Source of the DNA: Acidobacteriota bacterium
GTDB lineage: Bacteria > Acidobacteriota > Aminicenantia > Aminicenantales > Saccharicenantaceae
Length of the DNA: 64,000 nucleotides
Direction of reading: 5' to 3'
NCBI GenBank assembly: GCA_039683095.1
Contig: JBDKSB010000008.1
Coordinates: 1-64,000, forward strand
The notes below the pieces were generated by a model. The model made no database searches and was not told the origin of the DNA. It was given only the letters and a program-made list of their open reading frames with translations. How positions within the stretch are numbered: the stretch's first letter is position 1; the number at the start of each line of letters is the position of its first letter. A program made the translations under genes and the position numbers. This document shows, piece by piece, positions 34,098 to 45,006 of the stretch.

Positions 34098-35357
34098 ATG
34101 CGTTTTACGGAACTCGACCTCGATCCCAGGCTCCAACAGGCCGTCGCCGACCGCGGCTACGTCAACCTGACCGCCGTCCAGGAACTGACCCTGGCCAGGT
34201 CCCTCCAGGGCCAGGATGTGGCCGTCCAGTCCCAGACCGGGACCGGCAAGACGGCCGCCTTCCTGATCACCCTCTTCGCCCACATGCTGAAGCATCGCAA
34301 GGCCTCCCGCCGGAAGGCGCTCATCATCGTCCCGACGCGCGAGCTGGCCGTCCAGATCCAGGGCGAAGCGCTGCTCCTCAACCGGGCCCTCGGGCTCGAG
34401 ATCGGCTGCTTCTACGGCGGCGTCGGCTACGCGGCCCAGCTGGCCCAGATCAAGGCCGGCCCGGACCTCATCATCGGCACGCCGGGCCGGCTGCTCGACC
34501 TGGCCGAGCGCAAGCGCCTGGATTTCAAGGAGTGCGGCTTCCTGGTCATCGACGAGGCCGACCGCCTCTTCGACATGGGCTTCCTACCCGACCTGCGGGA
34601 CCTCGTCCGGCAGATGCCGGACCGGACGCGCAGGCAGAGCATGCTCTTCAGCGCCACCCTGAACAAGCTGTCCCGGCGGGTGGCCGAGGCCTACCTCAAC
34701 GACCCGGCTTTCATCGAGGTCACGCCCGACCAGATGACCGTGGACACGATCTCCCAGGAGCTCTACCGGGTCGGCAGCCACATCAAGCTCAATCTCCTGC
34801 TCGGCCTGCTGCAGCAGCGGGCGCCCCGGAACGTCCTGATCTTCACCAACATGAAGCACACGGCCTTCCTGGTCGCGAAGCAGCTCCAGGCCAACGGCTA
34901 CAAGGCCAAATTCCTCAACGGCGACCTGCCGCAGAGCGAGCGCCTCAAGATCATCGAGGACTTCATGGCCGACCGCTTCCCCATCCTGGTGGCCACGGAC
35001 GTGGCCTCGCGCGGCCTGCACATCGACGACCTCGAGATGGTGGTCAACTACGACATCCCCCAGGACATCGAGAACTACGTCCACCGCATCGGCCGGACGG
35101 CCCGGGCCGGCGCGACCGGCCTGGCCATCACCCTGGCCAGCGAGAAGACGGCCGACCAGCTCGAGGCCATCGAGAAGTTCATCGGCCAGAAGATCCCGGA
35201 GATCCCCGTGACGAGCGGCATGTTCGCGCGGGACATGAGCCTCGAGCGCCTGGCCGGCCAGGACCTGGAGCGGCGCCCGCCTTCGAGACGGCGGGGGCAC
35301 GGACGGTCCGGCGGCCGCGCCGGCCGGACGGGCGGGCGGCCCCGCTCCTCGCATTGA
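34098..35357 (+). CDS. DEAD-box ATP-dependent RNA helicase (RhlE/DeaD-like)
   Basis: A 419-residue RNA helicase with all core motifs: Q motif NLTAVQELTLARSL, motif I SQTGTGKT, Ia PTRELAVQ, Ib TPGR, motif II VIDEADR, motif III SATL, IV LIFTNMK, V VATDVASRGLHIDD, and VI HRIGRTARAG. The C-terminal tail after residue 385 is Arg/Gly/Ser-rich, a nonspecific RNA-binding tail. AAGGA lies about eight bases upstream of the ATG. Enzymes of this kind unwind mRNA or pre-rRNA, often in the cold. The long folded leader suggests post-transcriptional control. Confidence 0.95.
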   Translation: MRFTELDLDPRLQQAVADRGYVNLTAVQELTLARSLQGQDVAVQSQTGTGKTAAFLITLFAHMLKHRKASRRKALIIVPTRELAVQIQGEALLLNRALGLEIGCFYGGVGYAAQLAQIKAGPDLIIGTPGRLLDLAERKRLDFKECGFLVIDEADRLFDMGFLPDLRDLVRQMPDRTRRQSMLFSATLNKLSRRVAEAYLNDPAFIEVTPDQMTVDTISQELYRVGSHIKLNLLLGLLQQRAPRNVLIFTNMKHTAFLVAKQLQANGYKAKFLNGDLPQSERLKIIEDFMADRFPILVATDVASRGLHIDDLEMVVNYDIPQDIENYVHRIGRTARAGATGLAITLASEKTADQLEAIEKFIGQKIPEIPVTSGMFARDMSLERLAGQDLERRPPSRRRGHGRSGGRAGRTGGRPRSSH

Positions 35358-35382
35358 CAGGCCGCGGACGGCCGCATAGAAT
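35354..35382 (+). promoter_or_regulatory. consensus sigma-70 promoter of the sugar-kinase gene
   Basis: TTGACA (35354-35359), 17 bp, TAGAAT (35377-35382), overlapping the helicase stop codon, so the kinase is transcribed separately. Confidence 0.75.
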
Positions 35383-35431
35383 GGGCGCCTGACCCGGGAG
35401 GGCCCGGGGATCCCGACGCCGAGGTCGTCCG

Positions 35432-36541
35432 ATGGAAAAGAAGCCGTTGCCCGAGCTGGACCGGATCTGCGCCGCCTTCGATTGTCCGGGGACCTGGGTC
35501 TCGTCCTGCGCCATCCCCTCCGGCCACATCAACGACACGTATTGCTCCGAGTTCGATGAGCGAGGCCGGCGGGTCAAGTACGTCAACCAGAGGATCAACC
35601 ATCACGTCTTCCGGGAGCCCGAGCGGCTCATGGAGAACATCGAGCGGGTGACCGGCTTTGCCCGCGAGCAGATCCTGGCCGCCGGGGGTGACCCCGACCG
35701 GCGGACGCTGACCATCGTCCCGGCCCGCGACGGGAGATCCTTCCACCGGACGCCGGAGGGCGACTACTGGCGGATGTTCCGCTTCATCGACGGCGCCCGG
35801 ACCTATGACCGGGTCGAGGACATCCGCCATGTCTACGCGGCCGCCCAGGCCTTCGGCCGCTTCCAGAAGATGCTGGCCCGCCTGCCGGGCGAGCGGCTCC
35901 ACGAGACCATCCCCGATTTCCACCATACCCGCAAGCGCTACGAGGCCTTCCTGGCCTCCGTCGGGCGCGACGAGGCCGGCCGGGCGGCGGCGGTCCGGCC
36001 CGAGATCGATTTCGTCCTGGCCCGGGAGAAAGACGCCGGCGTGGTCGTCGACGGGCTCGGCTCGGGGCGCATCCCCGAGCGGGTCACGCACAACGACACC
36101 AAGTTCAACAACGTCATGATCGACGACCGGACCGGCGAAGGCATCTGCGTCATCGACCTGGACACGGTCATGCCCGGCTCGGTCCTCTATGATTTCGGCG
36201 ACTCGGTCCGGCTCGGCGCGGCCACGGCCGCGGAGGACGAGCGTGATCTGGGCCGGGTCGGCTTCGACCTCGGGATGTTCGACCGTCTGGCCGCGGGCTA
36301 CCTCGACGCGGCCCGGGACTTCCTGGCGCCCGCCGAGGCGGAGCTGCTGGCCTTCTCGGCCAAGCTCCTGACCCTCGAGTGCGGCATCCGCTTCCTGACC
36401 GACCACCTCCAGGGCGACGTCTACTTCAAGATCAGCCGCGAGGATCACAACCTCGACCGGGCCCGGACCCAGTTCAAGATGGTCGCCGAGATGGAGAGCC
36501 GGATGGGGGCGATGGAGTCGGTCGTCAGGAAATACCTCTGA
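35432..36541 (+). CDS. NahK-like sugar 1-kinase (aminoglycoside-phosphotransferase fold)
   Basis: A 369-residue protein-kinase-like small-molecule kinase. Catalytic loop THNDTKFNNVM and metal-binding IDLDTVMPG closely match N-acetylhexosamine 1-kinase (NahK) and related phosphotransferases; YWRMFRFIDGARTYD is the hinge region. The probable reaction is ATP-dependent phosphorylation of GlcNAc/GalNAc or a related sugar at the anomeric hydroxyl. GAGG precedes the ATG. It converges on the ACT-GlmU-TPR operon, and GlmU acts on hexosamine 1-phosphates. A different small-molecule substrate remains possible. Confidence 0.85.
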   Translation: MEKKPLPELDRICAAFDCPGTWVSSCAIPSGHINDTYCSEFDERGRRVKYVNQRINHHVFREPERLMENIERVTGFAREQILAAGGDPDRRTLTIVPARDGRSFHRTPEGDYWRMFRFIDGARTYDRVEDIRHVYAAAQAFGRFQKMLARLPGERLHETIPDFHHTRKRYEAFLASVGRDEAGRAAAVRPEIDFVLAREKDAGVVVDGLGSGRIPERVTHNDTKFNNVMIDDRTGEGICVIDLDTVMPGSVLYDFGDSVRLGAATAAEDERDLGRVGFDLGMFDRLAAGYLDAARDFLAPAEAELLAFSAKLLTLECGIRFLTDHLQGDVYFKISREDHNLDRARTQFKMVAEMESRMGAMESVVRKYL

Positions 36542-36584
36542 CCCGCCGGGGCCGGTCCCGGACAGCCGGGGCGCGGCCGCCCGC

Positions 36585-36980
36585 TCAGCGCAGGCGAACC
36601 GTCATGCCCAGCTTTTCGAGCGATTTGACGGCCGTCTCCAGCTTCTGGTTCTTGACGAAGAAGTGATCGGTCGTGTAGGCGGAGACAGTGAAGATATTGA
36701 CCCCGGCCTCGGCCAGGGCCCCGGAGACCGCGGCGAAGAAGCCGACCAGGCTCAGGGGCAGGACCATGTCAAAGGTGATCATGCGCCAATCGCCCTCGAA
36801 CCCCAGGAACTTCTGCGAGCCGAGCTTGGACTCGTCGATGATGCAGGTCGTCTCCCGGTCGTCCTTGATGACCGCGAACGAGTTGACCAGGGCCCGCTTC
36901 GACTTGACGATGGCGTAGGTGCCGGGCGCGACCACGGCCCGGCCGTTCTTGAAGTACTTGCGCAGCTCGCTGCGTTTCAT
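36585..36980 (-). CDS. ACT-domain protein
   Basis: A 131-residue protein with a C-terminal ACT-type ligand-binding fold, resembling small two-ACT proteins (COG3602-like): ITFDMVLPLSLVGFFAAVSGALAEAGVNIF, then AYTTDHFFVKNQKLETAVKSL. The N-terminal half has a beta-rich ALVNSFAVIKDDRETTCIIDE segment. Such proteins bind amino acids or other small ligands allosterically. It follows glmU by 3 bp (ribosome site GGGGGTAA) in the TPR-glmU-ACT operon, where it may regulate amino-sugar flux; that link is inference. Confidence 0.83.
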   Translation of the reverse strand: MKRSELRKYFKNGRAVVAPGTYAIVKSKRALVNSFAVIKDDRETTCIIDESKLGSQKFLGFEGDWRMITFDMVLPLSLVGFFAAVSGALAEAGVNIFTVSAYTTDHFFVKNQKLETAVKSLEKLGMTVRLR

Positions 36981-36983
36981 GGC

Positions 36984-38288
36984 TTACCCCCCCTTGCGCG
37001 CCTTCGTCCTGGCGCGGGCCCTCTCCCGCGCCCAGCCGGTCTTCTCCACCTGGCGGGCCCTGGCGATGGCCAGGGCCCCGGCGGGCACGTCCTCGGTGAT
37101 GGTCGAGCCGGCGGCCACGTAAGCGCCCCGCCCGACCGTGACCGGGGCCACGAGCTCCGTGCCCGAGCCGATGAAGGCCCCGGCTTCGATCCGGGTGGGG
37201 TTCTTCCGCACTCCGTCGTAGTTGCAGGTGATCGTCCCGGCGCCGACGTTGACCCCTTCCCCGACCTTGCTGTCGCCCAGGTAGCTCAGGTGCTGGGCCT
37301 TTGAGCCGGGCCCGAAGTCGGTGTTCTTCATCTCGACGAAATTGCCCACCTTGGCGCCGGCCCGGACGCGCGTCCCCGGCCGGAAGCGGGAGAACGGCCC
37401 GACCTGGGCGTCGTGCTCCAGGACGGCGTCCTCCATGACCGTGGAGCTCAGGACCCGGACCCGGTCGCCGAGGACGGACGACATGATGTGGACGTGCGGG
37501 CCGATGCGAACGTCGGCCCCGATCCTCGTCTTCCCCTCGACGACGACGAAAGGCTGGACGACGGTCCGCGGGCCGATCCGAACGTCCCATTCGATCCAGG
37601 CGGACGCGGCGTCGAGGAAGACGACCCCCCGGCGGGCCAGGTCTTCGTTCTTGCGCCGTCTCAGCTCGGCCGCGGCCAGGCCGGCCCCGGCGGCGTCGCC
37701 GGCGGACCGGACCTCGGCCGGGTCCGGGCATTCGGTGAAGCCGATCTTCCGCCCGGCCAGGGCCAGGCGCCGCGCCAGGGCCTCGAACCCGGCCGGACCG
37801 GCGGCCTGCGGGAGGGTCTTAAGGAACGGGAAGACGTCGGCCGATCGGATCGCCACGACCCCGGCCAGCCCTTCCGCCGCGCTCAGGAACGTCAGGGACC
37901 AGCCCCTGGCCCGATGGGCGCGGAGGAGCGACTTCAGGGTCCGTTCCCGGAGCAGAGGCAGGGCGGCCGGAACGGCGAGGATGTCGCAGTCCGGATACCG
38001 CTCGAGGATCGGGCGCGCCGCCCGCAGGGCCGCCAGCGCGGCCGGCCGCGCCGCGCCCCCGGCGGCCCCGCCGGGCAGGACGAAGACGGGCCGCCGCGTC
38101 CCGAGGCCGGCCGCGAGGCCCGGCCAATCGTCCCGGCCCGGCCGTTCCGGGCCGGCGAGGATCAGGACTGCGTCGGGGTCGAGGCGGACGGCGGCCTCGA
38201 GAGCGAAGGCGCCGAGCGGCCGCCCCAGGACCGGCTGGAAGACCGTTCGCTCTCCCCCCCAGAAAAGAACGACGGTGGAGCGTTTCAT
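36984..38288 (-). CDS. GlmU-like protein with decayed uridylyltransferase and intact acetyltransferase domain
   Basis: A 434-residue protein aligned with bifunctional GlmU. The C-terminal left-handed beta-helix (from about 210) retains the glucosamine-1-phosphate acetyltransferase features: [26 protein letters not shown] (His333), and GTITCNYDG. The N-terminal domain lacks the nucleotidyltransferase loop (LAAGxGTRMxS): it starts [18 protein letters not shown] and has no recognisable uridine- or Mg-binding residues. It probably makes GlcNAc-1-P but not UDP-GlcNAc. ATG overlaps the TPR gene stop (ATGA). Confidence 0.85.
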   Translation of the reverse strand: MKRSTVVLFWGGERTVFQPVLGRPLGAFALEAAVRLDPDAVLILAGPERPGRDDWPGLAAGLGTRRPVFVLPGGAAGGAARPAALAALRAARPILERYPDCDILAVPAALPLLRERTLKSLLRAHRARGWSLTFLSAAEGLAGVVAIRSADVFPFLKTLPQAAGPAGFEALARRLALAGRKIGFTECPDPAEVRSAGDAAGAGLAAAELRRRKNEDLARRGVVFLDAASAWIEWDVRIGPRTVVQPFVVVEGKTRIGADVRIGPHVHIMSSVLGDRVRVLSSTVMEDAVLEHDAQVGPFSRFRPGTRVRAGAKVGNFVEMKNTDFGPGSKAQHLSYLGDSKVGEGVNVGAGTITCNYDGVRKNPTRIEAGAFIGSGTELVAPVTVGRGAYVAAGSTITEDVPAGALAIARARQVEKTGWARERARARTKARKGG

Positions 38289-38791
38289 GGGACTTTGGTG
38301 ATCAGCTTGAACTTCTTGTCTTCCCAGAGCCGCTCGAAATCGGTCTCGTTCTGGGCCAGGACCGCGAAATTCTTGTCCTTCTGGATGGCCTTCTTGAGCA
38401 TCTCGAGCGACTCGTCGGTCAGGCCCATCAGGCAGGAGGCGTCGGCTTGCAGGTAATAGACGAGCCCCTCGCGCTCCTTGAATTCGAGGGCCTTATCGAG
38501 GGCCTTGAGGGCCGCCCCGTAGTCCTTCTGGTTGATCTTGGCCACGGCCAGATGGTAGAAATCGTCGAAGCCCTTGGGCGAAACGGCCTCTTTCTTCGGC
38601 CTTTTCTGGGCGATGGAAAGGTAAGCCCGGGCCCGGTCGATGATCTCCTTTTCGGCGGGGAATTTCTCGATGAAGTCCTTGAACCCGGCGACCGCCTTGT
38701 CGAGATCGCCTTTCTGGAAGTCCTTGACGGCCAGGCCGAAGGCCGCGAGGGCTTTCTGGTATTCGTCCTTTTTCGATCGTTGTTCGCGCAC
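38285..38791 (-). CDS. TPR-repeat protein
   Basis: A 168-residue soluble protein with two to three tetratricopeptide-like repeats ([60 protein letters not shown]). It ends with [14 protein letters not shown], a common ending of TPR proteins of this type. GTG 38791 is chosen because AGAGGA lies seven bases upstream; the N-terminus is Lys/Glu-rich. First gene of the TPR-glmU-ACT operon. A scaffold role is likely; partner unknown. Confidence 0.8.
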   Translation of the reverse strand: MREQRSKKDEYQKALAAFGLAVKDFQKGDLDKAVAGFKDFIEKFPAEKEIIDRARAYLSIAQKRPKKEAVSPKGFDDFYHLAVAKINQKDYGAALKALDKALEFKEREGLVYYLQADASCLMGLTDESLEMLKKAIQKDKNFAVLAQNETDFERLWEDKKFKLITKVP

Positions 38792-38825
38792 GGCAGTTCC
38801 TCTCGAGTGGAGTCGAAGTGCGCTT

Positions 38826-38854
38826 ATTTTACACGACTTGCCGCCTTTTGACAA
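38826..38854 (-). promoter_or_regulatory. promoter of the TPR-glmU-ACT operon
   Basis: Minus strand TTGTCA (38854-38849), 17 bp, TAAAAT (38831-38826). Confidence 0.65.
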
Positions 38855-38891
38855 CAGCCCGCCCGCGGCCCGGGCCCGGGGGCCGGCCGTT

Positions 38892-40457
38892 TCAGAGCGG
38901 CCGGTAGGAGAAATCCCGGAATTCGGCTTCGGCCGCCCCGCGGCCGCAGGCGAAGAAGGCCGGGCGGAGGCTGCGGAAGCCCCCCAGGAGGTTGGTCTGG
39001 CGGGGCGAGACGTCAACCGCGTCCTCGATCCGCTTCCAGGCTTTGCCGTCCGGCCCGAAATACAGCCCGACCGTCTGGTCGTCGCAGACGATCTTGAAAT
39101 GGACGGACCCGCCGCCGGGGAGACCGGCCATCTTTTCGCGGCGATCGACGCCGAAGGCGTAGACGCCGTCCGGCCCCAGGCCGCAGCCGTAATAGAAGCC
39201 CCGGCCGTAATAGAGCATCAGTCCCCGGAAGCCGGGCCCTCCGGCCGCGATCTCGGCCGTGATCTCGTAGCGGTCGTGATGGGCCTGGAGGAGCAGCGGA
39301 GCGGACTCTTCCGGCGTGTCGCCGCGGGGCTTCATCCTCAGGACGGCCCCGGAGAAGGCGTAGCGGGCCGGGTCGAACGATCCGGCGGCCTGGAAACGGT
39401 GATCCCGGTAGAGCGTCTCGAGATCGCCCCGCAGGTCGATGGTCGAGCCGACGTTCTCGCCCCGGGGCATCGGGATGGGCCGCGAGGGATCGACGCCCTC
39501 CCTGAGGCGGGGCCAGCCGTCCGCCGTCCATTCGACGGGCTCGAGGAGCGTCATCCGGCCGCGCGTGCGGCGGTTGTTCCTGGCCGCGTGATAGACGACG
39601 TACCAGTCGCCGTCCGGCGTGTCGACGAAGCTGGCGTGGCCCTTGGACCACCAGGCTTCGGCCGACGAGAACGTGCGGATCAGGGGAGAGAAGGGCGAGT
39701 TCCGCCACGGGCCGAAGACCGATCTCGACCGGGCGACGACGGCCATGTGGCCGGTGGCCGGGCCCGACGTTCCGCCCTCAGCCGAGACGAGATAGAAATA
39801 TTCGCCGCGCTTGAAAAGCTTGGGCGATTCGAGGCAGAAGCATTCGACCAGCCAGTCTTCCGGATACGTCCAGCCGTCATAGACCTTGCGGGCCTCCCCC
39901 ACCGTCGAGAGCCCGTCGGGAGCCAGGCGGATCATGTAGCCGTCGGAAAAATAGAGATAGCGGTGGCCGTCCTCGCCGACGATATGCCCCGGATCGATGT
40001 TCCCGATCTTCAGGTCCACCGGGGCCGACCATGGCCCCGCCGGCGAGGCGGCCGTCACGACGCAGTTCGAACGGGTCGTCTGGTTGGGATAGTAGATGTA
40101 GTAGCGGTCGCCGTACTTGACGAGCTCGGGAGCCCAGATCTCTCCTTCTCCCCCGGTCAGGGCGACGCCGATGGCCCTCCAGTTCACCAGGTCCCGGGAG
40201 TGCCAGACGACCAGCCCGGGCTTGTTGTCATGGGGCGTGTGGGTCATGTAGTAATCCGCCCCGTCGCGCAGCACGGTCGGATCGGGATAGTCGCCGGGAA
40301 AAACCGGGTTCAGGTAAAAGCCGTTGCCGAGGTCGCCGAACGAGCCCGGCGGGACCGTCCCCGGCCCGGCGGCTTTCGACGGCGGGTCCGCGGGACGGCA
40401 GGACGCGGCCAGGAAGACGATCAAACCGGGAAGCAGGAGCCTGATTCGGGAGCCCAT
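38892..40457 (-). CDS. lipoprotein GH43-family glycoside hydrolase
   Basis: A 521-residue lipoprotein (FLAASC lipobox) with a five-bladed propeller of glycoside hydrolase family 43. Catalytic acidic residues are visible in family context: base Asp in GDYPDPTVLRDG (near 60), pKa-modulating Asp in GNIDPGHIVGEDG, and acid Glu in CLESPKLFK. The last ~190 residues form a beta-sandwich typical of beta-xylosidase C-terminal domains (YGRGFYYGCGLG, FKIVCDDQTVGLYFG). Likely an exo-acting xylosidase/arabinofuranosidase on plant polysaccharide. There is no ribosome site; the -10 ends eight bases before the ATG. Confidence 0.92.
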   Translation of the reverse strand: MGSRIRLLLPGLIVFLAASCRPADPPSKAAGPGTVPPGSFGDLGNGFYLNPVFPGDYPDPTVLRDGADYYMTHTPHDNKPGLVVWHSRDLVNWRAIGVALTGGEGEIWAPELVKYGDRYYIYYPNQTTRSNCVVTAASPAGPWSAPVDLKIGNIDPGHIVGEDGHRYLYFSDGYMIRLAPDGLSTVGEARKVYDGWTYPEDWLVECFCLESPKLFKRGEYFYLVSAEGGTSGPATGHMAVVARSRSVFGPWRNSPFSPLIRTFSSAEAWWSKGHASFVDTPDGDWYVVYHAARNNRRTRGRMTLLEPVEWTADGWPRLREGVDPSRPIPMPRGENVGSTIDLRGDLETLYRDHRFQAAGSFDPARYAFSGAVLRMKPRGDTPEESAPLLLQAHHDRYEITAEIAAGGPGFRGLMLYYGRGFYYGCGLGPDGVYAFGVDRREKMAGLPGGGSVHFKIVCDDQTVGLYFGPDGKAWKRIEDAVDVSPRQTNLLGGFRSLRPAFFACGRGAAEAEFRDFSYRPL

Positions 40458-40465
40458 GGGGGGAT

Positions 40466-40493
40466 GTTATCAGCGGGTCCGCGGCCAAGTCAA
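40466..40493 (-). promoter_or_regulatory. promoter of the GH43 gene (probably leaderless transcript)
   Basis: Minus strand TTGACT (40493-40488), 16 bp, GATAAC (40471-40466), then eight bases to the ATG. Confidence 0.55.
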
Positions 40494-40543
40494 ACCGCCC
40501 CGGGTCGCCGGGCCGGCGGACAGGGGCAAAAGGCGGGCCGATG

Positions 40544-40552
40544 TGGTAGAAT
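40544..40552 (+). promoter_or_regulatory. extended -10 promoter of larB (probably leaderless)
   Basis: TGG-TAGAAT, an extended -10, with no good -35. Seven bases (GGCCAGG) separate it from the larB ATG. The same TGTGGTAGAAT string recurs upstream of the histidine-kinase gene. Confidence 0.5.
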
Positions 40553-40559
40553 GGCCAGG

Positions 40560-41303
<744 letters not shown>

Positions 41304-41351
41304 CGCAGAGAAACGGACGGCATCGTCCTGGGAAATAGCCCGTCGGGTGCC

Positions 41352-41380
41352 TTGACAAGGCGCGGTGCCGCCCCTATATT
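41352..41380 (+). promoter_or_regulatory. consensus promoter of the dnaG-rpoD unit
   Basis: TTGACA (41352-41357), 17 bp, TATATT (41375-41380), about 30 bases before dnaG. Confidence 0.75.
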
Positions 41381-41410
41381 CTATGAGAAAGTCCGGGCCA
41401 GATATCATTC

Positions 41411-43135
41411 ATGGAGATCATTGACCAGGTCAGGCAGGCCTCGTCCATCGTCGAGATCGCCTCTCAGTACACGACCCTGAAGCGGCGGGGCCGTAAATGG
41501 GTCGGGCTCTGCCCCTTCCATACCGAAAAGACCCCCTCCTTCACGATCGACGAGGACAAGCAGCTCTATCACTGCTTCGGCTGCGGCGTCGGCGGCGACA
41601 TCTTCTCCCTGCTCATGGAACGGGAGAACATGACCTTCCCCGAGGCCCTCAAGAGCCTGGCCGAGCGCTACCACGTCCCGCTGCCGGCCCAGCAGCGGGT
41701 CCGGCCCGAGGTCCTGAAGCTCGAGGAGAAGCTGTTCAAGATCAACGAGCTGGCCCTCGGCTATTTCCGCAAGAACCTGGCCGGCACCGCGGAAGGCCGC
41801 AAGGGCCTCGAATACCTGAAGAAGCGCGGCCTCTCGGACGAGACCATACAGACGCTCAAGATCGGCTATGCCCTGAACGCCTGGACGGCGCTCATCGATT
41901 TCTTCAAGTCCCAGGACGTCCCCGTCCCGCTCCTCGAGAAGGGCGGCCTGGCCCTGCCGGGCTCGCGGCCGGGCGAGTTCCGCGACCGCTTCCGCGGCCG
42001 GGTCATCTTCCCCATCTTCAGCCTGACCGGCCGCGTCGTCGCCTTCGGCGGCCGGACCGTCTTCGACGCCGAGCCGAAGTATCTCAACTCCCCGGAGACG
42101 CCCCTCTATTCCAAGGGCAAGCTCCTTTACGGGCTGAACTTCACCAAGGACGCCATCCGCCAGGAAGGGACGGCCATCCTGGTCGAGGGCTACACCGATC
42201 TCTCGTCCCTCTACCAGGCCGGCGTCACCAACGTCGTCGCTTCGCTCGGCACGGCCCTGACGCCGTGGCAGGTCGGGCAGGCCCTGCGCTTCGCCCCGCG
42301 TCTCGTGGTCAGCTACGACGGCGACAGCGCCGGCCGGACGGCCGCGGCCCGGGCGGTCCCGCTCGGCCTCGAAAAGGGCCTGAACGTCGACGTCCTCGTC
42401 CTGCCCGACGACCTGGATCCCGACGCCTTCATCCGCCGGCACGGCCGCGACCGCTACCTGGCCCTGATGAAGAAGGCCGCCCCCGGCCTCGACTTCCTGG
42501 TCGACTCGCTCGTGGCCGGGGTCCGCATGGACATCCCCGAGGAGAAGGGCAAGGTCGTCCGGACCGTCGTCCGGGAGATCGAGAAGGCCCCCGACCCGGT
42601 CGCCCGGGGAGAGTACCTGCGCCGGGCCAGCGCCAAGCTCGGCGTCGCCGAGGACCTGCTCCGCAACATCATCGAGCGGAAGGCCCCGGACAAGAAGGCG
42701 GAGGAGCCGGGCCTCTTCTGCCCGGCCGAGAAGCGGCTGTTCCAGATCCTCATGAGCGCCCCGGCCCTCGCCACTGACGTCTTCGCCGAGTGCAGCGAGG
42801 AAATGTTCCAGGGCCTGCGGAGCGAGCCGGTCTTCCATTACTTCCTGGAGTGCTTCCGGAACAACGAGGCCTGGAGCTTCCCCGGGCTCCAGGGCCGCGT
42901 GCCGCCGGCCCTGCTGTCGCAGCTGGCCCAGGCCCTGTTCGAGAAGTCGGCCGGGGGATCTGCCGAGGAGGCCCAGGAGTGCCTGCGCTCCCTGCGCAAG
43001 GTCCATCTCCAGAACCGGCTCAAGGACATCCAGCAGAAGATCGCCCGGTCGGAGAGGTCCGGAGAGAAGGAGGAGCTCCTGTCCCTTCTCTACCAGAAGC
43101 AAGACGTGACCAAGCAGATCCTGTCGATGACGTGA
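41411..43135 (+). CDS. dnaG: DNA primase
   Basis: A 574-residue replicative primase that makes RNA primers at the fork. The CHC2-type zinc-binding domain at the N-terminus shows CPFHTEKTPSF and YHCFGCGVGGD. The TOPRIM catalytic core includes ILVEGYTD (about 255) and VVSYDGDSAGRTAA, the acidic metal-binding sites. The C-terminal helicase-interaction region is helical (EKRLFQILMS to LLSLLYQKQDVTKQIL). The ribosome site is weak. It precedes rpoD by about 65 bp, a classic macromolecular-synthesis arrangement without rpsU. Confidence 0.97.
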   Translation: MEIIDQVRQASSIVEIASQYTTLKRRGRKWVGLCPFHTEKTPSFTIDEDKQLYHCFGCGVGGDIFSLLMERENMTFPEALKSLAERYHVPLPAQQRVRPEVLKLEEKLFKINELALGYFRKNLAGTAEGRKGLEYLKKRGLSDETIQTLKIGYALNAWTALIDFFKSQDVPVPLLEKGGLALPGSRPGEFRDRFRGRVIFPIFSLTGRVVAFGGRTVFDAEPKYLNSPETPLYSKGKLLYGLNFTKDAIRQEGTAILVEGYTDLSSLYQAGVTNVVASLGTALTPWQVGQALRFAPRLVVSYDGDSAGRTAAARAVPLGLEKGLNVDVLVLPDDLDPDAFIRRHGRDRYLALMKKAAPGLDFLVDSLVAGVRMDIPEEKGKVVRTVVREIEKAPDPVARGEYLRRASAKLGVAEDLLRNIIERKAPDKKAEEPGLFCPAEKRLFQILMSAPALATDVFAECSEEMFQGLRSEPVFHYFLECFRNNEAWSFPGLQGRVPPALLSQLAQALFEKSAGGSAEEAQECLRSLRKVHLQNRLKDIQQKIARSERSGEKEELLSLLYQKQDVTKQILSMT

Positions 43136-43150
43136 AGGGAAGAAAGAGCG

Positions 43151-43199
43151 ATGAGCGGACGTCCAAAAGGATCAAACGGTCGGAAAAGAGGTGCGCCCC

Positions 43200-43213
<14 letters not shown>
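43151..43213 (+). CDS. possible 20-residue basic leader peptide between dnaG and rpoD
   Basis: ATG AGC GGA CGT ... TAA encodes a 20-residue, strongly basic Gly/Arg/Pro peptide ([14 protein letters not shown]...). AGGGAAGAAAGAG precedes the ATG. Its stop lies 9-11 bases inside rpoD as called at GTG 43200, so ribosomes finishing it could re-initiate on rpoD. It may equally be a chance ORF in the intergenic region. Confidence 0.35.
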
Positions 43214-44816
<1,603 letters not shown>

Positions 44817-44839
44817 ACGGCCTCGGCGGGGTGCGGTCG

Positions 44840-44859
44840 CCGGCCTTTCCGCAGGCCGG
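44840..44859 (+). terminator. terminator-like hairpin after rpoD
   Basis: Perfect 7-bp stem CCGGCCT/AGGCCGG, six-base loop, followed by TTCAATT. It separates rpoD from the tRNA promoter. Confidence 0.55.
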
Positions 44860-44864
44860 TTCAA

Positions 44865-44893
44865 TTGACGCCGGGTCAATATTTTGTTATAAA
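44865..44893 (+). promoter_or_regulatory. promoter of tRNA(CAT) and the downstream zinc-ribbon gene
   Basis: TTGACG (44865-44870), 17 bp with an AT-rich end, TATAAA (44888-44893), about 12 bases before the tRNA. Confidence 0.7.
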
Positions 44894-44904
44894 GAGGGGC
44901 TTGA

Positions 44905-44976
44905 GGGCCTATAGCTCAGCGGTAGAGCCGCCGGCTCATAACCGGTAGGTCCCAGGTTCGAATCCTGGTAGGCCCA
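44905..44976 (+). tRNA. tRNA-Met(CAT), elongator or Ile2 type
   Basis: 72 nt. Acceptor GGGCCTA pairs perfectly with TAGGCCC. The D-arm is GCTCAGCGGTAGAGC. Anticodon stem GCCGG/CCGGT closes loop CTCATAA, anticodon CAT. The T-arm is CCAGGTTCGAATCCTGG; discriminator A, no encoded CCA. The perfect first pair argues against initiator tRNA. Distinguishing elongator Met from lysidine-modified Ile2 needs a covariance model. Confidence 0.93.
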
Positions 44977-45006
44977 TGGGACCGAGAGACCGAGGATGCG
45001 TATACC

